A DNA stretch of 64,000 bases, taken from NCBI GenBank assembly GCA_036269135.1, contig DATASQ010000062.1, positions 53,571 to 117,570 on the forward strand. Direction: 5' to 3'. The notes below the pieces were generated by a model. The model saw nothing but the letters and a program-made list of their open reading frames with translations, ran no database searches and was not told the DNA's origin. This document shows, piece by piece, positions 18,577 through 25,356 of this stretch (positions within the stretch are counted from its first letter, which is position 1; each line of letters starts with the position of its first letter). A program made the translations under genes and the position numbers. The stretch comes from Palsa-343 sp036269135 (lineage in GTDB: Bacteria > Acidobacteriota > Terriglobia > Terriglobales > Acidobacteriaceae).

Positions 18577-18960
18577 TTACAGGGAGAGGAGCCGGGGAGG
18601 TCCGCGCTTGTGGCGGGCGCGGTCCGCGGAGATGCGGTAGCCGGCCTCCGCCGCGCGCACGATGGTGGCCGGTCCCTGGCCGGGACCCGCAACTGTGCGC
18701 CGAGCGGATGGCGAGAAAGAGTGCGGCAGCATCAGGGGGCACCGGGCGAACGGCGCGTAGGGGCACTTCTCGGAGAGAGTAACGAAGCGCGAGGGAATGT
18801 TTCCCAGCATCATCTCCGCCATCTGCATGGCGCAGTGATGCCTGCCGTTGCGGCGGCAGCAGGCGGGCAGCTGGGCGTCATTGGGAGCGGACGCAAAGGC
18901 GGGCGCAATCAGCGGGTAGCTGAAAAGCACGACCAGGATGGCTGCCCATGCGCGTCGCAT
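18577..18960 (-). CDS. Small secreted Cys/His-rich protein
   Basis: I do not recognise a named family. The 127-residue product starts with a clear signal peptide (AAILVVLFSYPLIAPAFASA). Shortly after comes LPACCRRNGRHHCAMQM, a CCxxxGxHHC cluster with the look of a metal site. Two more cysteines follow (KCPYAPFARC) before a basic tail. AGGA lies 9 nt before the ATG. It sits 88 bp upstream of the TonB receptor-like gene on the same strand. Binding of a soft metal such as copper is inference from Cys/His content and context. Confidence 0.7.
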   Translation of the reverse strand: MRRAWAAILVVLFSYPLIAPAFASAPNDAQLPACCRRNGRHHCAMQMAEMMLGNIPSRFVTLSEKCPYAPFARCPLMLPHSFSPSARRTVAGPGQGPATIVRAAEAGYRISADRARHKRGPPRLLSL

Positions 18961-19010
18961 CGCAGTTCATCCTAACAGGGGCAGGGAAGCCGCGGCCAGC
19001 GCGGGCGCCG

Positions 19011-20189
19011 TCATTGACCGCCAGGCGTTGTGCCGGTCAACTGCACCGAGGTCGTGTAATCCTGCTGCACGATGGCCCACACGTTCTTTTTCTTCGTCGT
19101 CAGGCTCAGGTGGTGCGAGACCGTATCCGTGCTGTCGGGCGTGTACGTCAGGGTGTACTGGTACTTCAGCAGGTTGGTGATTTTCGCGTAAGCTTCATCG
19201 GCGTGGTCGCGCCGGCCCTCGACCATATAGCCGCCGGTCGCGTTGCACATGTGCTCAAGCATCTTCCTGCCGTCCACACTGGGCTCCGAGGAAGGCGTCT
19301 GCCCGCCGCGCCGGCCGCCCCCCCCGCCCGGGTAGCCGCCGCCCCCGCCAGGATAGCCACCACCGCCGCCTGGATAGCCGCCGCCCCCACCCGGATAGCC
19401 GCCTCCGCCCATACCGCCGCGGCGATTCATCCCGCGATTCTGGTTGTTCTGCTGCTGCTCTTCGCCCTTGTAATAAATGGCGAAAATCTGGGCGTGGGCA
19501 TCCTGCGCGGCTTCCTCGGCCTCGGCCTGGGTTTCTTTGCTGCCGTGATCCACGCCATCGCTGATGAGGACGATCACGTGATGGCCGGGCGCCTTCTTCA
19601 GCACCTCGAGCGACGCAAGATAGATCGCGTCATAGAGGTTGTTGGATCGGCTGCTCATCATGTTGCTGTTCTGATCGCTGCCGCTGCCATTGCTGAAGTT
19701 GGTCGAGCCCAGGTGGTCGATGGCGTCGTGCAGCTTGTTGCTGTTGGCGGTTGGATCCTCCAGCAGATCGACTTCGCTGCCGAACTGGACCACGAAGGCC
19801 TTGTCGTCGGTGCCGGGCAGCGTGTGATCGACAAAGTGCTCCGTCGCCAGGCGCATATCTCCCAGTTCCATGTGGAGAGCGGCATTCGTCTGGCCGAGCA
19901 GGCCGAAAGTCACCGGCGAGGGGCCGGCCAGAGCAAAGGAATCGATCTTCTGCACGCGCCCATTGTCGGTGAAGGTCAAATCCGCCGCGGTCAGGTCCTT
20001 CACCGGACTCCCTTTGTCATCCACCCCCGTTACCCAGAGATGAACGGGCATGGCTGCCGGAGGAGCCGCGGCCGTGGCGCCGACCGGCATATTGGTGGTC
20101 TGCGCTACAGCGGGCGTGGAAAACAGAGGCAGCAGGGCCGCGGAGACAGCGGTCCAGAGAATCGGATGGAGACGGAAATGGTTCGTCAT
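19011..20189 (-). CDS. Secreted VWA-domain protein (acidobacterial VWFA-related type)
   Basis: The 392-residue protein has a signal peptide ending TPAVAQ. A short N-terminal beta domain has HLWVTGVDDKGSPVKDLTAADL. The VWA domain spans about residues 90-240, with YDAIYLASLEVLKKAPGHHVIVLISDGVDHGS. The usual MIDAS DxSxS is not present; the expected place reads FGLLGQTNAALH, so metal binding is doubtful. A Gly-rich insert of four YPGGGGG units follows at about residues 265-295, then a conserved C-terminal beta region (YQYTLTYTPD). It is on the same strand as the neighbouring operons but separated by spacers. Function unknown. Confidence 0.85.
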   Translation of the reverse strand: MTNHFRLHPILWTAVSAALLPLFSTPAVAQTTNMPVGATAAAPPAAMPVHLWVTGVDDKGSPVKDLTAADLTFTDNGRVQKIDSFALAGPSPVTFGLLGQTNAALHMELGDMRLATEHFVDHTLPGTDDKAFVVQFGSEVDLLEDPTANSNKLHDAIDHLGSTNFSNGSGSDQNSNMMSSRSNNLYDAIYLASLEVLKKAPGHHVIVLISDGVDHGSKETQAEAEEAAQDAHAQIFAIYYKGEEQQQNNQNRGMNRRGGMGGGGYPGGGGGYPGGGGGYPGGGGGYPGGGGGRRGGQTPSSEPSVDGRKMLEHMCNATGGYMVEGRRDHADEAYAKITNLLKYQYTLTYTPDSTDTVSHHLSLTTKKKNVWAIVQQDYTTSVQLTGTTPGGQ

Positions 20190-20264
20190 AAGGCGCCTGG
20201 ATGTCTATTAAACCACCCATTAGACGAGCGAATCGAGAAACGGGTTACACGGGCGGGGCAGACT

Positions 20265-20762
20265 TCAGCAGTCGCAGCGCCGCCAGATCAGGTAATCCAG
20301 GGAGAACCGCCCGGCGCCGAAGACGAGGACAATCAGGGAAGCGATGAGAAAGGTGTACGCCGCATCGCTGTAGAACTTGTCGGGATCGCTGAGGATCGAG
20401 GCCAGCGCCGCCAGATCGGTCGCGAGATAGGCGACAAGCATGTCCACCGCCAGCAGCAGACCCATGAATCGAGTAGCGAAGCCTGCGATCAGCAGAATGC
20501 CTCCGACGAATTCCAGTCCGGAAACGAATCCCGCTGTGAATCCCGGCAGCGGAATGCCGAGGCTCGAGAAGAACTGCGTCACATGGGACAGGTGCTGCAG
20601 TTTGCCCCAGCCGGTCTGCGCGAATTGCCATCCCCAATACACGCGAACCAGCAGCAGGAAGGGCGAAGCGAGCGCCGCGGAGCCGTGCTGGAAGCGGCGA
20701 TAAAGAGACGGAATCAGGCCGGACGGCTTTTCGTTTGCCGGTTCGGCGGCCGCAGCGTTCAT
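20265..20762 (-). CDS. DoxX family membrane protein of the MNIO/bufferin-like operon
   Basis: The 165-residue protein has four hydrophobic helices with the DoxX signature LLLVRVYWGWQFAQTGWGKL and GLEFVGGILLIAGFATRFMGLLL. The ATG at 20762 has AAAGGG 8 nt upstream; the longer open frame runs into the upstream gene and is not used. It is last in the cluster, 46 nt behind the DUF2063 gene. In Haemophilus hvfABCD and related bufferin loci the fourth gene also encodes a DoxX protein, so a role in membrane electron transfer or handling of the peptide is inferred. Confidence 0.88.
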   Translation of the reverse strand: MNAAAAEPANEKPSGLIPSLYRRFQHGSAALASPFLLLVRVYWGWQFAQTGWGKLQHLSHVTQFFSSLGIPLPGFTAGFVSGLEFVGGILLIAGFATRFMGLLLAVDMLVAYLATDLAALASILSDPDKFYSDAAYTFLIASLIVLVFGAGRFSLDYLIWRRCDC

Positions 20763-20808
20763 GGTGTGCCCTTTCTTGCGCTGGTCGGGATTGCAGGGTC
20801 TCGATCGG

Positions 20809-21696
20809 TCAAATAGTAAACCAGCCCAGTGCCGACCAGGAGGCAAATGCCTCCCGCAGGAACCCGGCGCGTTCCTCCTCCGACAATGCGCTGTCCCGAA
20901 GTGCAAGCTCAATCGCGTCGCCCAGCGGCTTGCCTTCGAGCAGGGCCGACAGCAGCCGGAATTCTTCAACCGTCAGCGGCTTGTACCAGACCGAATTCTC
21001 GTGGCGATGGACGGCGAGGTGCATCGCCCTGGGCGCGAGCGCCGCTGTCCGCCGAACATGATGCCGCTTGCGGGTGGCGCTGGCGTTGTTCGTCGAGGCG
21101 GCGCTGCTGCCGTTTTCATTCCGCACCTGCAGCAGCAGATCCTCGACCGGATAAGAGAAGGAAAGAACCCGCAGATACGGCTGCAGGTGGAGCACGGAAT
21201 CTTCGTTGATCGCGGCCAGTCCCTCGGCGCTCAGGCGCGGACGCTCTTCGCCGTCGAAGGCCTCGATATGCGCCCACTCCAGGCGCACCATATCCAGAGC
21301 CAGAGTCGTGTGCGGTTCGATCCACGTCGGATTCTTCCGCAGCCAGGATTCCAGCCGCGATCCCAGATTGCGCAGCGTGAAAGACTCCGACGGGCAGTCG
21401 GTCAGGTACGCGCGCATCAGCGCATCGAAGCGGCCGCGGCCCAGAACCGCCTGCAGGCCGGGAAAATCCTCTTCAAAGCAGGTATACAGACGGAACCAAT
21501 ACTGGCGGTTGTAGATTTCCAGCCGATCGAAGGACGTCAGACGGTCGTTGGGCCGGATGATGGCGTCGGCCTCGCTGAGGTTGGAGGTCCCGTCGCGTCG
21601 GCGGCGCGGCATCGTCTCGCCGCGGGTGAGCGGGTGCATCACGGCGGCAGCCATGCGGCGCTGGATGTCGAGAAGCTGGCTGCCCTGTTCGCTCAT
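20809..21696 (-). CDS. DUF2063 protein, putative partner of the MNIO oxygenase
   Basis: The 295-residue protein matches the DUF2063 type found next to DUF692 enzymes. It begins LLDIQRRMAAAVMHPL and has RLEIYNRQYWFRLYTCFEEDFPGLQAVLG at about residues 57-85, then AYLTDCPSESFTLRNLG. In related RiPP systems this protein delivers the precursor to the oxygenase. Its ATG overlaps the DUF692 stop as ATGA, so the two are made together. The C-terminal half is more variable and ends in FREAFASWSALGWF-like sequence. The name DNA-binding sometimes given to the family is not supported by anything I see. Confidence 0.9.
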   Translation of the reverse strand: MSEQGSQLLDIQRRMAAAVMHPLTRGETMPRRRRDGTSNLSEADAIIRPNDRLTSFDRLEIYNRQYWFRLYTCFEEDFPGLQAVLGRGRFDALMRAYLTDCPSESFTLRNLGSRLESWLRKNPTWIEPHTTLALDMVRLEWAHIEAFDGEERPRLSAEGLAAINEDSVLHLQPYLRVLSFSYPVEDLLLQVRNENGSSAASTNNASATRKRHHVRRTAALAPRAMHLAVHRHENSVWYKPLTVEEFRLLSALLEGKPLGDAIELALRDSALSEEERAGFLREAFASWSALGWFTI

Positions 21697-22619
21697 CGCG
21701 CCGCTCCCGATTCCGCGACGGCAGTCGGCTGCAGCGAGGCCGCCGCGACTTCGACCGCGGTCGTGGCGCTTTCCCGCCCTGCTTCGGCGGCTGCCTTCAA
21801 AAACCGGGTTGCCTTCAGCGCTTCCGCATGCACTTCCTCAAAGCTCGGGATATTGTCGTCCCATTCCAGCAGCGTGGCCGTCGGTCCGCAGCGCTCGATG
21901 GCGCGGGCGTAGAGCCTCCACACCGCCGGCAGCACCGGATGATCGTGCGTGTCGAGAATGTACTTCTCAAACTTGCTGTGGCCGGCAATGTGGATTTGCG
22001 CCACCCGATGGGCAGGCACGAAGTTCACATATTCGAACGGATCGAAGGTGTGGTTTTTCGACGAGACGTAAATGTTGTTCACGTCGAGAAGAATGCCGCA
22101 GTCCGCCCGCTCCACCACTGCCGTCAGAAACTCCCACTCCGTCATCTCCGAAGCGTGGAACTCGGCGTAGCTCGACACGTTTTCGACCACCACCGGCACT
22201 TCGACAAAGTCCTGCACCTGCCGAATTTTCTGTGCCGTGACTTCGACGGCTTCCCACGTGTAGGGCATGGGCAGCAGGTCGTGCGTATAGCGTCCGTCCA
22301 CCGATCCCCAGCAGAGATGGTCGCTCAGCCAGGGCGTCTTCGTCCGGCGCACCAGCTGCTTCAGCCGCTTCAGATGTTCGCGGCTGAGCGGATCGACCGA
22401 GCCGAAGTACATGGACACGCCGTGCTGCACCACTTTGTACTGTTCCAGGATCTGGTCCAGGACCTCCAGCGGACGCCCGCCGTCAATCATGTAGTTTTCC
22501 GAGATGATCTCGAACCAGTCCACCACCGGCTTGCGGCTCAGGATGTGCTGATAGTGCGGAATGCGCAGACCGATGCCGACGCCGTAATCTGTGAATCCGT
22601 TAAAGCGGTTAGCGGGCAC
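21693..22619 (-). CDS. DUF692 multinuclear non-heme iron oxygenase (MNIO, BufB/HvfB/MbnB-like)
   Basis: TIM-barrel iron enzyme that modifies cysteines of ribosomal peptides. In the 308-residue protein the expected ligands are all visible: His66 (VQHGVSM), Asp100-His101 (SDHLCW), Glu146 (VVENVSSY), Asp179 (LLDVNN), His210 and His214 (IHIAGH), Asp226/His227 (DTHDHPV) and Glu252 (LLEWDD). The GTG start at 22619 follows GAGAGG by 8 nt. It lies 173 bp behind the precursor gene, with a terminator-like hairpin between, and overlaps the DUF2063 gene by 4 nt. It probably oxidises the repeated Cys of the 98-residue precursor. Confidence 0.93.
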   Translation of the reverse strand: MPANRFNGFTDYGVGIGLRIPHYQHILSRKPVVDWFEIISENYMIDGGRPLEVLDQILEQYKVVQHGVSMYFGSVDPLSREHLKRLKQLVRRTKTPWLSDHLCWGSVDGRYTHDLLPMPYTWEAVEVTAQKIRQVQDFVEVPVVVENVSSYAEFHASEMTEWEFLTAVVERADCGILLDVNNIYVSSKNHTFDPFEYVNFVPAHRVAQIHIAGHSKFEKYILDTHDHPVLPAVWRLYARAIERCGPTATLLEWDDNIPSFEEVHAEALKATRFLKAAAEAGRESATTAVEVAAASLQPTAVAESGAAR

Positions 22620-22754
22620 GTCTAAAACCTCTCGGAAAGGGCAGCGCTGCCGATTCGATTCGTGCAGGGAGCGCTAAGGTTCAGGAAGGGCGGCAATCGG
22701 CAACGTGCGGTTCGGGAACCGGCAAAAGATTCCGTTATGACGATCGAAGCGAAA

Positions 22755-22775
22755 GGGCCGCGCATCCTGCGGCCC
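22755..22775 (-). terminator. Hairpin between precursor and oxygenase genes
   Basis: The perfect stem GGGCCGC / GCGGCCC has a 7-nt loop and is followed on the minus strand by TTTCGCTT. It starts 18 nt behind the precursor stop. As a leaky terminator it would give more precursor than enzyme transcript, a common arrangement for RiPP genes. Confidence 0.65.
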
Positions 22776-22792
22776 CATCGCGGAGGCCCGAA

Positions 22793-23089
22793 TTAGCTGG
22801 GCATGTGCGAGCCGTCGGTCGCGCAGCCGCCCTTACCCTTGCAGCTGTTCTTTCCTTTGCAGCCGTTGTCGCTGCTCTTGCAGCCACCCTGGCCTTTACA
22901 GTCGTTTTTGCCCTTACAGGAGTGCTTGGGCGGTTTTGCCTGTTCGACGCCGCTGAACGACGCTTTGCCCGCCTTCAGAATGGGTGTTGCGCCGGACGAG
23001 CTGAGAACAGACGCGTGCATCGCCGTCGCGCCCGTGAGCAGGCCCGAAACGGCTGCAGCGACCATCAGGGTCTTCATGGATTGCTTCAT
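22793..23089 (-). CDS. Cys-rich RiPP precursor, bufferin/HvfA-like
   Basis: The 98-residue peptide has a signal peptide (MKTLMVAAAVSGLLTGATAMHAS), a spacer of about 30 residues, and a core of two similar units: CKGKNDCKGQGGC (58-70) and CKGKNSCKGKGGC (77-89). The six Cys are at 58, 64, 70, 77, 83 and 89, spaced x5-x5-x6-x5-x5. The ATG at 23089 is chosen because GGAGG stands 7 nt upstream; the ATG two codons earlier is too close to it. Directly upstream of DUF692, DUF2063 and DoxX genes, it is the obvious substrate. Periplasmic export and copper binding after Cys modification are inferred from the hvf and bufferin families. Confidence 0.88.
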   Translation of the reverse strand: MKQSMKTLMVAAAVSGLLTGATAMHASVLSSSGATPILKAGKASFSGVEQAKPPKHSCKGKNDCKGQGGCKSSDNGCKGKNSCKGKGGCATDGSHMPS

Positions 23090-23443
23090 TGTCATTCCTC
23101 CATCGATTTCCGCTGGACCAGACCGGGCGCGACCGGAAAACTTGGGGACCCTCCCTGGGGCCGAGAGCAGACTCGAAGGACGGGCCGGTTCTGGGGAGCG
23201 CCGGGCGGGGGACCTCGCGGTGCAGATTAGACTACATAAGCTGATACGCGTTGCGCCATCCTGCCGGATTGTTTTTTGGTTGTTTTTGCAGCAGTAGCAG
23301 GGTTGTCCGGAATCGGACAAGATCGGACGGACGCTCCCCGATGGTTCAGGTCCCGGCCCAGGGCACAGGGAGTTCGGTACCTGCCGGAATTTATCTCAAG
23401 AGGAAAAGCAAGGGCTGCTCCGTACACGATGCAGGATTCACCG
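23090..23443. promoter_or_regulatory. Divergent intergenic region with operator-like inverted repeat
   Basis: This is the shared 354-bp upstream region of the precursor operon (leftward) and the MFS gene (rightward). It contains the perfect inverted repeat TTGTCCG-GAAT-CGGACAA at 23303-23320, with a further ATCGGAC half-site at 23322-23328. GGAGG at about 23098-23102 on the minus strand serves the precursor. I cannot place a sigma-70 or ECF promoter with confidence. Confidence 0.5.
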
Positions 23444-24640
23444 ATGAGTTCGAACCGCACGCGTCAGGGCGCGATTGCCCTGCGCTTTGTGCTGATGATC
23501 GGCGTGGTCAGCTTCTTTGCCGACTTTGTCTACGAAGGCGGACGCAGTATCAGCGGTCCCTTTCTGGCAACCCTCGGCGCGACGGGCGCGGTGGTCGGCG
23601 TTGTAGCGGGTTTGGGCGAACTGTTCGGCTATGGACTGCGCTTCTTTTCCGGCCGCCTCAGCGAAAAAACCCGGCAGTTCTGGCCGATGACGATCTTTGG
23701 CTACTTCGTCCAGATGGCGGCGGTGCCTGCTCTGGCGCTCGCCGGTAACTGGCAGGTGGCCAGCGTGCTGATCGTGCTGGAGCGGGTCGGCAAAGCCATT
23801 CGCAATCCTCCCCGGGACGTGATGCTTTCGCACGCCGGCAAGGAGATGGGCATCGGCTGGGCCTTCGGCCTGCATGAAGGCCTCGACCAGGCCGGCGCGC
23901 TCATTGGGCCGCTGGTGCTCGCGTTCATCCTGGCGCACCGCGGCCAGTACCGCGTAGCCTTTGCCACTTTGCTGATTCCCGCCGTCATCACCGCTGTGCT
24001 GATCGTGGTTACGAAGTTCGTTTATCCCCGGCCGGAAGACCTGGAAGCGCATACCCCCGCGATCCACGCCGAGGGTATGGGCCGCGCCTTCTGGATCTAT
24101 CTGGTGGGTGCGGGCCTGGTGGCCGCGGGCTTTGCCGACTACCAGCTCATCGCCTTCCACCTGCAGAAGAACGGGATCGCCTCGGCCCTCTGGATCCCCA
24201 TCTTCTATTCGATCGCCATGGCCACCAGCGGCGCCGGGTCGCTCCTCTTCGGACGCCTCTTCGACCGTTTCGGCGTCGTGGTGCTCATCCCGCTCACCTT
24301 CATCTCGATCGCGTCCGCGCCTCTTGTCTTCCTCGGCGGATTCAATCTTGCCCTGGTGGGAGCGGCCCTGTGGGGCCTCGGCATGGGCGTGCATGAGTCG
24401 ATCATTCCAGCGGCGGTCGCGACGATGGTTCCCCCCGAGCGGCGCCCTTCCGCCTATGGTCTGTTCACCGCGGCTTATGGAATTTTCTGGTTCCTCGGCA
24501 GCGCGGCCATCGGCTTCCTGTACGACGTCTCCCTCCAGGCAGCGGTCCTCTTCTGCGTGGCTACCGGGGTGGCGTCGCTGCCCTTCTTTTTCGCCGTCCG
24601 CCGCCGCATGGGTAGCACTCCGGAGCTCAGCGGCCGGTAA
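23444..24640 (+). CDS. Major facilitator superfamily transporter
   Basis: The 398-residue inner-membrane protein has about twelve hydrophobic helices. The loop between helices 2 and 3 contains FFSGRLSEKTRQFW, an MFS motif A-like element, and the mid-loop has LLFGRLFDRFG, the repeat of that motif in the second half. The ATG at 23444 is preferred because AGGA lies 7 nt before it; an in-frame ATG at 23429 is the alternative. Substrate unknown. It is divergent from the MNIO operon and shares its upstream region. Its 3' end overlaps the convergent CPBP-like gene by 14 nt. Confidence 0.9.
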   Translation: MSSNRTRQGAIALRFVLMIGVVSFFADFVYEGGRSISGPFLATLGATGAVVGVVAGLGELFGYGLRFFSGRLSEKTRQFWPMTIFGYFVQMAAVPALALAGNWQVASVLIVLERVGKAIRNPPRDVMLSHAGKEMGIGWAFGLHEGLDQAGALIGPLVLAFILAHRGQYRVAFATLLIPAVITAVLIVVTKFVYPRPEDLEAHTPAIHAEGMGRAFWIYLVGAGLVAAGFADYQLIAFHLQKNGIASALWIPIFYSIAMATSGAGSLLFGRLFDRFGVVVLIPLTFISIASAPLVFLGGFNLALVGAALWGLGMGVHESIIPAAVATMVPPERRPSAYGLFTAAYGIFWFLGSAAIGFLYDVSLQAAVLFCVATGVASLPFFFAVRRRMGSTPELSGR

Positions 24641-25298
24641 TCGCAAGCCCCGGGCGGTGGTTTGGGTAATCCAGATAACCGATGCCCACCCGCATGTGAT
24701 GGTGCAGCGCATTGGGCACGCCCACGGCCAGGCACATGCCCAGCAGCCCGTGCGCAATGGCCAGCGGATAAAGATTCCGATACCGGAGATACAGCAGGCA
24801 CGAAGCCGCGCCCCAGATCAGCACCGCCGGAACCAGCACCGGATTCGGCATGTGCACGATGACAAACAGCAGCGTCGCCAGCGCCACCGCGGAGGCGCGG
24901 CCCATCCCCACCCGCAGCAGCCGCAGCAGAACGTAGACCTGAAGAATGTACTGCTGCATCAGCGCCCACAACGAGTATTCGAAGATGTGCACTCCGAACG
25001 GAAGCGGTCCGTAGAGCTTGTGCAGTGAATGCACGCGCGCCGCAATGCCCAGCCCGATGAAGAACAGAGCGGTGGCCCCGGCAACGATCCACAGCGAGCG
25101 CCAAAGTCCCTGGATTCCCAGTCCAATGGGGCGGCTGCGGTTGCGGCTGAGCCAGCCGGTGATGGCGATCCACGCAAAGGCCGACCAGTAGAAGAAGCGC
25201 TGTTCGGGATTGCGCGTCCATACGGTGATCAGGATGAGACCGTAGCCGATCGCCAGTTCGGCGACTTCGCGGGCTCGGGATGAGGCTGGGACAGTCAC
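24627..25298 (-). CDS. CPBP (CAAX protease-like) membrane protein with altered catalytic motif
   Basis: The 223-residue polytopic protein has the CPBP fold signatures FVIVH (His149) and AIAHGLLG (His183). The first motif, normally EExxxR, here reads QQYILQ at residues 115-120, so both catalytic Glu are Gln and the Arg is missing. It may be a non-proteolytic member. The start is GTG at 25298, in front of the first helix; longer frames run into gyrA. It lies behind the gyrA terminator and probably has its own promoter. Family assignment is moderate to good and activity is doubtful. Confidence 0.72.
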   Translation of the reverse strand: MTVPASSRAREVAELAIGYGLILITVWTRNPEQRFFYWSAFAWIAITGWLSRNRSRPIGLGIQGLWRSLWIVAGATALFFIGLGIAARVHSLHKLYGPLPFGVHIFEYSLWALMQQYILQVYVLLRLLRVGMGRASAVALATLLFVIVHMPNPVLVPAVLIWGAASCLLYLRYRNLYPLAIAHGLLGMCLAVGVPNALHHHMRVGIGYLDYPNHRPGLAITGR

Positions 25299-25303
25299 CG
25301 GGC

Positions 25304-25334
25304 AAATAAAGGGGGCATCCACACGGGATGCCCC
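25304..25334 (-). terminator. Intrinsic terminator behind gyrA
   Basis: The perfect 9-bp stem GGGGCATCC / GGATGCCCC (25326-25334 with 25312-25320 on the minus strand) has a 5-nt loop and is followed by CTTTATTT. It lies 23 nt behind the gyrA stop. Confidence 0.85.
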
Positions 25335-25356
25335 TGGTATGATGATGAGCCGCCGC

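Noticed and set aside
16488..20816. Long plus-strand ORFs opposite the TonB receptor-like and VWA genes
   Set aside because: They have no family features and are explained as shadows of well-supported minus-strand genes.
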